Position numbers and translations under genes: made by a program. From NCBI GenBank assembly GCA_965223235.1, contig CBDCVV010000007.1:248001-312000 (forward strand): 64,000 bases of DNA, read 5' to 3'. Position 1 is the first letter of the stretch, and every line of letters starts with the position of its first letter. The notes under the pieces are model-generated. The model saw only the letters and a program-made list of their open reading frames with translations, did not search any database and was not told the DNA's origin. The stretch comes from UBA2589 sp965223235 (GTDB lineage Bacteria; Gemmatimonadota; Gemmatimonadetes; Longimicrobiales; Gaopeijiaceae). This document shows positions 58,694-64,000 of the stretch, one piece after another.

Positions 58694-60951
58694 CCGTCCT
58701 CGACTGCTGGGCACGCGATCGTGTCGATCTCCGGGTGCTCCTGGCGTGCGCTTTGATGGTGGGACTCCCCACAACGGCTCCGCTCTGGGCGCAGACAGCG
58801 GACGGAGAGGTCACCTCCTCGTATCGGGACGCCACGGCCCGGGCGATCCATGAGGCGGCGATGGCGGAGCGACTCCGCTTTGACGACTCGCTCCTCAAGT
58901 ACACGGCGTTGGTCCGTCAGAGGATCGGTGCCGCGATGCGCCTCCCACTCAAAGATCGGACCCTGTACCGGTCGGAGTCCGCGCACCGGCTCTGGTGGAA
59001 TCGAGACGGCGAGGATCTCGTCCAGCTCCTGGCCTTCCGAGAGCAGCACCCGGGTGGGGTGGATGTCGAAGCGCTCGAGCTTGACCGATTCAACGATTCC
59101 TTCGACCCGATGGACGACCGACTCTTCTTCGGGCTCGCGGAGGACGAAGACGACCTCGGTGACCCGGAGGGTGACGACTTTTGGTTCGAGCACCCGCTGT
59201 ATCCGGAGTACGTGGACCGCTATTGGTTCTCCTCGGGCGACACCCTGACGCTGGGTCTCCCCGACGGTCGTCAGGTACTTGCGATCGAGCTCCAGGTTGT
59301 ACCACGGGTCGCCGATGTCCACCGCATGACCGGCTCACTCTGGATCGAGCCGGAGCAGGGCGCTCTCGTGCGCGCGGTATACCGCCTCTCCGACCGCTTC
59401 GACGCCTTCCGCGATATCCCTGACCTCCAGAAAGAGGAAGACGACGATCTGCGATTCGTCCCGGGGATCTTCAAGCCGTGGACCGCGGATATCGAGATGA
59501 TCGCGGTGGACTATTCGCTGTGGGAGTTCGAGGCGTGGCTGCCGCGCAGCATGCGGGTCGACGTGCTCGTTGCGGCCGGGATCCTGAAGGTCCCTGTCTC
59601 GGTCGACTATTCGTACGACGTCGAATCCGTGACCACGCGCCAGAGCGTGGAGGACGGCGCCCACGAAGATCTGCCCGAGATGCACTTTCGTACGCGTAGC
59701 GAGGCGATGGCCTACTTGAACCAGTTGGCGTTCGGGGAAGATGTGGCGTACGACGTGAGCTTCGTGCGGGAAGATGAAAGCGAGACCCGCATGTTGGTGC
59801 CGGAGGATCGGACGGTGCTTTCCGGCAGCGATGAACTACCACCACCGATCTGGGAAGACGCCCCGGGCTTCACCTCGAAGGCGGAGCTGGAGGAGATGTT
59901 TGGTGGATTGGCCGATCTCCCCATGGCTCCGCTCCCTCAGGTACCGAGTACGCTCCGTTGGGGCCTCCAGCGACCCGATCTCCTGAGATACAATCGCGTC
60001 GAAGGGGCTTCTGTGGGCGCGAGGTGGCAGGCGCGCCCGAATAGCTTCATGGGGCCACTGACCTTCTCGGCTACGGGCCGCATCGGGTATGGGGATCTGC
60101 GGCCCAATGTGAATCTAGGGCTGACCCATGAAGGGCTCACGAGACGCGTCACCCTGAGTGGGTATCACGAGCTGGCCGCGATCGATGAACGAGCCCGGCA
60201 CCTCGGTCTGGGGAACTCGTTGATGGCAAGCCTCTTCGGTAGGGACGACGGCGACTACTACTACCGCTCTGGTGGCGCCGTAGAGTGGACGCCGCCGACG
60301 GCCGCACGACAGAGTGCGAGGCTCAGGCTGTACTCGGAGTACCACCACGCAGCCGAACTCTCGAGTGAATTCGCGCTCTTCCACTTCTGGAAGGACAATT
60401 GCTGCTTCCGACCCAACCTTTCGGCTGACGAAGGGTGGGAGCACGGAGCCTTGCTCGAGTGGACGCCGTGGTGGGGCTCGGATCCTCTCCTTGCCCAAGG
60501 AGGTCTCGACGCCTCGATCCAAGGTGGGTTCGGCGATCAAGAGTACGCGCGCGCCTCCTTGGTACTCCGTGGAGTGGTGCCCTTGCCCCTCCAGATGAGG
60601 TTGGGAGTGGCGGTCGGTGGAGGCTCGAGTTGGGGAGACCCGTCTGTGCAACGGCTCTGGCACCTCGGTGGGGCTCGCTCGCTGCGAGGGTATGATCCTC
60701 GGCTCATGTCCGGTCGGGACTTCGTCCGGGGGAGAGCAGAGCTCGCGCGCACTGCGTCGTTCGGGGCGCTTTCTGTCTTCTCCGACTACGGCTGGGCAGG
60801 GCAGCGTCCCGACTTCAATGTGCGTCAGGGCTTCTACTCGATCGGTGCGGGCGCGTCCCTCCTCGACGGACTCCTCCGCTTCGATGTGGGCTACGGCCTC
60901 AAAGACCCGAAGGGTTTTCGCGTGGACTTCTACCTGGATGGGATCTTGTAG
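58690..60951 (+). CDS. Omp85-like outer-membrane protein with large N-terminal extension
   Basis: 753 residues with signal peptide near PLWAQ. The N-terminal 400 residues are exported and mixed alpha/beta (GGVDVEALELDRFNDSF, SGSLWIEPEQGALVRAVYRL, resembling carboxypeptidase-regulatory or DUF5686-type surface proteins). The C-terminal part is a beta-barrel with the Omp85/BamA hallmark LGGARSLRGYDPR and final strands (FRVDFYLDGIL). BamA-type POTRA repeats are not seen, so it is not BamA. It probably inserts or exports a specific partner, plausibly the repeat protein encoded just upstream. Confidence 0.85.
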   Translation: MTVLDCWARDRVDLRVLLACALMVGLPTTAPLWAQTADGEVTSSYRDATARAIHEAAMAERLRFDDSLLKYTALVRQRIGAAMRLPLKDRTLYRSESAHRLWWNRDGEDLVQLLAFREQHPGGVDVEALELDRFNDSFDPMDDRLFFGLAEDEDDLGDPEGDDFWFEHPLYPEYVDRYWFSSGDTLTLGLPDGRQVLAIELQVVPRVADVHRMTGSLWIEPEQGALVRAVYRLSDRFDAFRDIPDLQKEEDDDLRFVPGIFKPWTADIEMIAVDYSLWEFEAWLPRSMRVDVLVAAGILKVPVSVDYSYDVESVTTRQSVEDGAHEDLPEMHFRTRSEAMAYLNQLAFGEDVAYDVSFVREDESETRMLVPEDRTVLSGSDELPPPIWEDAPGFTSKAELEEMFGGLADLPMAPLPQVPSTLRWGLQRPDLLRYNRVEGASVGARWQARPNSFMGPLTFSATGRIGYGDLRPNVNLGLTHEGLTRRVTLSGYHELAAIDERARHLGLGNSLMASLFGRDDGDYYYRSGGAVEWTPPTAARQSARLRLYSEYHHAAELSSEFALFHFWKDNCCFRPNLSADEGWEHGALLEWTPWWGSDPLLAQGGLDASIQGGFGDQEYARASLVLRGVVPLPLQMRLGVAVGGGSSWGDPSVQRLWHLGGARSLRGYDPRLMSGRDFVRGRAELARTASFGALSVFSDYGWAGQRPDFNVRQGFYSIGAGASLLDGLLRFDVGYGLKDPKGFRVDFYLDGIL

Positions 60952-61019
60952 CGGTGGCCGTGCTGCCGTGTAAGCGGTATTGGTACGAGCCACTCCCCGC
61001 CGATATAGCGTAGCCCACG

Positions 61020-61553
61020 ATGTCCTCGAGACTTCCTCCGCCCGGCGTCCTGCTATGGGGCGCATTGCTCGCTTTGGCAGGGAGCGCGCACCTCGCCCCG
61101 CCCCTCGCGGGGCAGGAGTCCGGACTCATGCGTGTCGAAGTCGGCGATAGCATACGAGTCGGCATGACGAACGTCCTGCCCGTCGAAGGTGCTCTGGTGG
61201 GATGGCGCGAGGGCGGGCTTCTCATGCGTGTGGATGGGTTGGACGAGGCGTGGCCTCTCCGCTTCCAAGATCTGTCGAGTCTTCAGGTGTACACGCTCAG
61301 GACGGCGCGCGAGGGCTTTCGCCACGGGGCCGTCCTCGGTGCGGTCTCCGGGATCTTCGTGGGAGCAGCGCTCGGCCTCTTGCTGCACACGACCGGCGTC
61401 ATCGGGGACGAGGAATCTCCTCCGGCTCAGATTCTCAGCCACGGACTCGCCGGCGCCGGAATCGGATTCGGCGTCGGGGCCATGGTAGGCGGCTTCTGGT
61501 ACGGGCGGAGACCCAGCAGCGGCTGGATTCAGATCACGCTCCCGAGATTCTGA
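61020..61553 (+). CDS. Exported hypothetical protein with two Gly-rich membrane segments
   Basis: 177 residues, signal peptide ending near LAGQE, a short beta region (RVEVGDSIRVGM, then GWREGGLLMRVDGL). Two glycine-zipper segments follow: GAVLGAVSGIFVGAALGLLL and LAGAGIGFGVGAMVGGFWYG. Such Gly-rich pairs are seen in outer-membrane or inner-membrane assembly lipoproteins. No family recognised. It stands alone between the Omp85-like gene and the efflux operon. Confidence 0.72.
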   Translation: MSSRLPPPGVLLWGALLALAGSAHLAPPLAGQESGLMRVEVGDSIRVGMTNVLPVEGALVGWREGGLLMRVDGLDEAWPLRFQDLSSLQVYTLRTAREGFRHGAVLGAVSGIFVGAALGLLLHTTGVIGDEESPPAQILSHGLAGAGIGFGVGAMVGGFWYGRRPSSGWIQITLPRF

Positions 61554-61617
61554 CGGGGGCCAGCACGGGCACGCCCGGGCCACCGTGCGCCTACCATTCC
61601 AGCGAGCCTTGCACCAA

Positions 61618-61676
61618 TTGACACTAAACGGCGTTATCGGTCGTAGGGCAGTGAAAGATTGACCGATCGTGCGGTC
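61618..61676 (+). promoter_or_regulatory. Promoter/operator region of the TetR-TolC efflux operon
   Basis: TTGACA (61618-61623) is a perfect -35 box, with a weak TCGTAG 17 bp later. Downstream, GACCG-N6-CGGTC (61661-61676) is a perfect palindrome 17 nt before the TetR start. It is well placed as the repressor's own operator. Confidence 0.45.
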
Positions 61677-61693
61677 TTGTTTACGCTGTTCAC

Positions 61694-62332
61694 ATGTCTG
61701 ATCCAAGAACGAAAATCCTGGCCTCGGCTGTCGAGCTGTATCTCACCGATGGGCTAGACGGCTTCTCGATGCGGAGGTTGGCGAAAGATGTTGGCGTGAC
61801 CGCGCCCGCGATCTACCGCCACTACGATGGAAGGGAAGCGGTGCTCGCGGACGTGCTTCGCGAAGCTCATCGAGTCTTCTCCCGCTACCTCTACGATGCC
61901 CTCGGTGCTCCGACGCCGTATGAGCGGTTTTCGAGGGCTGGCGAGGGCTTCTTGAACTTCGTCATCGAGCATCCGCGTTGGTACGAGATCATGCACACCT
62001 CCCTCGACAACTTGGGGATGGAGCAGCTCCCTGCGGACATCGAAGCCATGCAGGCCGCGATTCAGCAGTTCTGGAACGATCGAGTTCGAGAATGCATGCA
62101 AGCGGGCGTACTGAAAGAGGGAGACCAAGAAGAGGCATCGCTCACGATGTGGGCGCATGCCCATGGGCTCGTGCAGCTGTACCGGCAAGGATGCGTGCCC
62201 GTTTCGGAGGACGTCTTTCGTGAGGTCTTCCGTCGATCGACGGCGCGTCTCATGGCCGGGGTGGCGACAGACGAGTTCGCGGTCGAGCTGGAGAAGGAAA
62301 TGCAGGAGGAAGTGTTGGGGACAGGCCCATGA
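61694..62332 (+). CDS. TetR-family transcriptional regulator
   Basis: The 212-residue protein has the TetR HTH at residues 5-50 (RTKILASAVELYLTDGLDGFSMRRLAKDVGVTAPAIYRHY, key part FSMRRLAKDVGVTAPAIYRHY). A helical ligand domain with TetR_C-type layout follows. Regulators of this type repress adjacent efflux genes until a ligand binds. Here the stop overlaps a TolC gene (ATGA) and an adaptor follows, so local control is near certain. Confidence 0.92.
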   Translation: MSDPRTKILASAVELYLTDGLDGFSMRRLAKDVGVTAPAIYRHYDGREAVLADVLREAHRVFSRYLYDALGAPTPYERFSRAGEGFLNFVIEHPRWYEIMHTSLDNLGMEQLPADIEAMQAAIQQFWNDRVRECMQAGVLKEGDQEEASLTMWAHAHGLVQLYRQGCVPVSEDVFREVFRRSTARLMAGVATDEFAVELEKEMQEEVLGTGP

Positions 62333-63864
62333 CGTGGGGCCATTCACACGGGGATGAATTGGGGATGTTTACATATAGAGGGCGCGCCAAGCGCTTCGGT
62401 CGAGCCGTCGCGTTGGCGATCGTCGCTGCCGCGGGCACCGTTGCTCCCATACATGGTCAGGACTCCACACGTGGGGTCGGGCTTGCAACGTTGGTCCGGT
62501 CGGCTTTGGACACGAATTTGGAGCTGGTTGCAGCTCGCGAGCAGTTCGAGACCGCGCAGGAACAGGTGTCGGAGGCGTGGGGCAATGTGATGCCCACGGT
62601 CGATCTGAACGCCTCGTACCAGAGGAACCTCGCGGTACCGGTCAACTTCTTGCCGGCCGTGATCTTCGATCCCACGGCGGGTCCGGATGATTACATCCCG
62701 GTCCAGTTCGGGGCGGACAATCAGTGGAACTCGACGCTGTCCGTGGAGCAACCACTCTTCCGCGGCGGGGTGATCGTGGCGCTCGGGGCCGCGAAGCGAT
62801 TCGAGAATCTGCAAGACGAGACGGTCCGCGGGCGTGAGCAAGCGATCGTGACTCAGGTACGGACCGCCTACTACCAAGTGCTCCTCGCACAGGAGCAGGC
62901 CCGCCTGACCGAGAACTCGGTGGCGCGTGTGCGTGAGTCGCTCGAAGAGACGCGGGCTTTGAACCGAGCGGGGCTCGCCGACGACTATTCCGTCTTGAGG
63001 CTCGAAGTGGAGCTCGCGAATCTGGAGCCGAATCTCAGGCGTGCGCAGAACGCGGTGCAACAGAGTCGCAGGTCGATGGCGATCTTGGCAGGAGTCGACG
63101 ACCACGAGGCGTTGGTCGTGCAGGGATCTCTAGCTGAAATGGATCTCGCCGACCTCGCGGCGAACACAGTCGCCAACCGGGAGATCTTGACGTTCAACGG
63201 TGCCGAGATCCGGGATCCGACACGCCCGGAGGGCGCGTTGGGTGACGGGATACAGCGCGGTATCGAGATGCGTTCGGACCTCCGCCAGCTGGAGTTGACC
63301 GAAGAGCTGCGTCAAACCGAGATGCGGCTCGAGCAGGCGGCCTATCTGCCGGAGGTCACCCTCTTCGGGAACTACGTCGTGACGGCTCAGGACAACGGGA
63401 GTCCGAGCTTCTTCGGGCGCGGTGATGGGCAGCGCGCGGACTCGAAAGCATTCGGCGTCCGAGTGAGCGTCCCGATCTTCCAGGGCTTCCGTCGTGACGC
63501 TCGGATCGATCAGCGACGCGCGGCTCTCAGGCAGGCACGAGCCAATTCGCAACAAGGGATACAAGCCGCCGAAAGCCAGATCAGGACCATCCTGGAGAGC
63601 GTGGAAGAGTCGTACCTCCGGGCTCGGGGTCAGGAAATGGCGGTGCGGCAGGCACGACGGGGCTTCGAGATTGCCAGCGCGCAGTACGCGGAAGGGATCT
63701 CGAGTCAGCTGGAGCTCACCGACTCTGAGGTGGCGCTCCGTCAAAGTGAATTCAACTACGCCCAGGCGGTCTACGACTACCTGGTTGCACGGGCGCAGTA
63801 CGACGAGGCGACCGGTACGGTCCCCATGGTCGATGTGCGGCTCGAAGAAAGGGGAGAGGAGTGA
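62329..63864 (+). CDS. TolC-family outer-membrane efflux protein, second system
   Basis: 511 residues with a signal peptide ending near PIHGQ. Both OEP repeats are present: VGLATLVRSALDTNLELVAARE opens the first half, and EEVTLFGNYVV / GVRVSVPIFQGFRRDARIDQ with RARGQEMAVRQARRGFEI lie in the second. It is only distantly like the first TolC (12985-14436). ATG 62329 overlaps the TetR stop; the mature start is well after the first residues. Its stop overlaps the next ATG by one base. Confidence 0.92.
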   Translation: MTWGHSHGDELGMFTYRGRAKRFGRAVALAIVAAAGTVAPIHGQDSTRGVGLATLVRSALDTNLELVAAREQFETAQEQVSEAWGNVMPTVDLNASYQRNLAVPVNFLPAVIFDPTAGPDDYIPVQFGADNQWNSTLSVEQPLFRGGVIVALGAAKRFENLQDETVRGREQAIVTQVRTAYYQVLLAQEQARLTENSVARVRESLEETRALNRAGLADDYSVLRLEVELANLEPNLRRAQNAVQQSRRSMAILAGVDDHEALVVQGSLAEMDLADLAANTVANREILTFNGAEIRDPTRPEGALGDGIQRGIEMRSDLRQLELTEELRQTEMRLEQAAYLPEVTLFGNYVVTAQDNGSPSFFGRGDGQRADSKAFGVRVSVPIFQGFRRDARIDQRRAALRQARANSQQGIQAAESQIRTILESVEESYLRARGQEMAVRQARRGFEIASAQYAEGISSQLELTDSEVALRQSEFNYAQAVYDYLVARAQYDEATGTVPMVDVRLEERGEE

Positions 63865-64000
63865 TGAGGACGATACGCCATCAAGTGGAGGTCGAGGCGA
63901 TGAAGGGGGCGATGCGGGTCCTTGCAGTGGCGGGGATGGCGCTGGCGGTCGGGGCTTGCGGATCGGCGCAGGCGGATGGAACCGAGGACGCTGAGGGTAC
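63864..64000 (+). CDS. Lipoprotein, probable efflux adaptor, 3' truncated by window edge
   Basis: Only 45 codons are visible. The ATG at 63864 overlaps the TolC stop; an internal ATG at 63900 with the signal peptide directly after it is the likelier start. The lipobox is AVGAC-GSA. Context (TetR, TolC, then lipoprotein) predicts a membrane fusion protein of an RND or ABC pump, but the diagnostic part is outside the window. Confidence 0.6.
   Translation, partial: MRTIRHQVEVEAMKGAMRVLAVAGMALAVGACGSAQADGTEDAEG

Noticed and set aside
1..64000. CRISPR arrays, rRNA genes or insertion sequences
   Set aside because: No regular spacer-repeat pattern, no rRNA-like sequence and no transposase were seen. 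The only mobile trace is the tRNA-linked island.

Overview
The window reads as backbone chromosome of a GC-rich, diderm (outer-membrane) bacterium. Evidence for an outer membrane is direct: a TonB-dependent receptor, two TolC-type channels, an Omp85-like barrel and several lipoproteins and barrels. The mix of secreted repeat proteins, RND pumps, a PyrR-pyrB-pyrC operon, GlnRS with a YqeY tail and NhaC/Trk ion transport fits an uncultured member of Gemmatimonadota best. That assignment is inference from gene style, not from a marker tree.

Layout. 3-1319: end of a secreted polysaccharide deacetylase. 1544-7881: a signalling locus of REC/HD-GYP regulator, CHASE8-type hybrid histidine kinase, lipoprotein, TonB receptor and YfiR-like periplasmic protein. 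7976-10191: lipoprotein, secreted alpha/beta hydrolase and a MORN-repeat lipoprotein. 10375-11616: ispG. 11792-20858: adaptor, TolC and two RND permeases. 21075-23051: two secreted proteins. 23097-28168: glnS, gltX, a LexA-like repressor and tadA. 28165-31417: a lipoprotein glycoside-hydrolase-like protein and a NhaC-type antiporter. 31584-34383: pyrR-pyrB-pyrC. 34392-37727: rpsT, a site-2 protease, scpA, scpB and rluB. 37717-40564: trkH and trkA. 40642-40715: a CAU-anticodon tRNA with its own terminator.

Immediately after the tRNA lies a small decayed integrative island (about 40797-44846). It is bounded by a 15-bp direct repeat and contains the wreck of a tyrosine recombinase, a PD-(D/E)XK-like protein, two Cys-rich small proteins and an intact RelA/SpoT-domain alarmone-synthetase protein ending in a zinc ribbon. 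The backbone then resumes with a zincin metalloprotease, a GNAT protein, a DUF1538 transporter operon with two PII-like proteins, an NTE-type patatin phospholipase, MscS, a GGQ protein, an AI-2E family permease, a conserved unknown, a YheT hydrolase and Tag glycosylase. It continues with a triplicated-repeat secreted protein coupled to an Omp85-like barrel, and ends in a TetR-TolC-adaptor efflux operon cut by the window edge.

The strongest leads are the island alarmone synthetase, the LexA homologue that has lost its serine, lysine and cleavage site, the YfiR/CHASE8/HD-GYP locus, and the DUF1538-PII-PII operon. Very many genes are coupled by ATGA, GTGA or TTGA overlaps, and these were used to choose starts.
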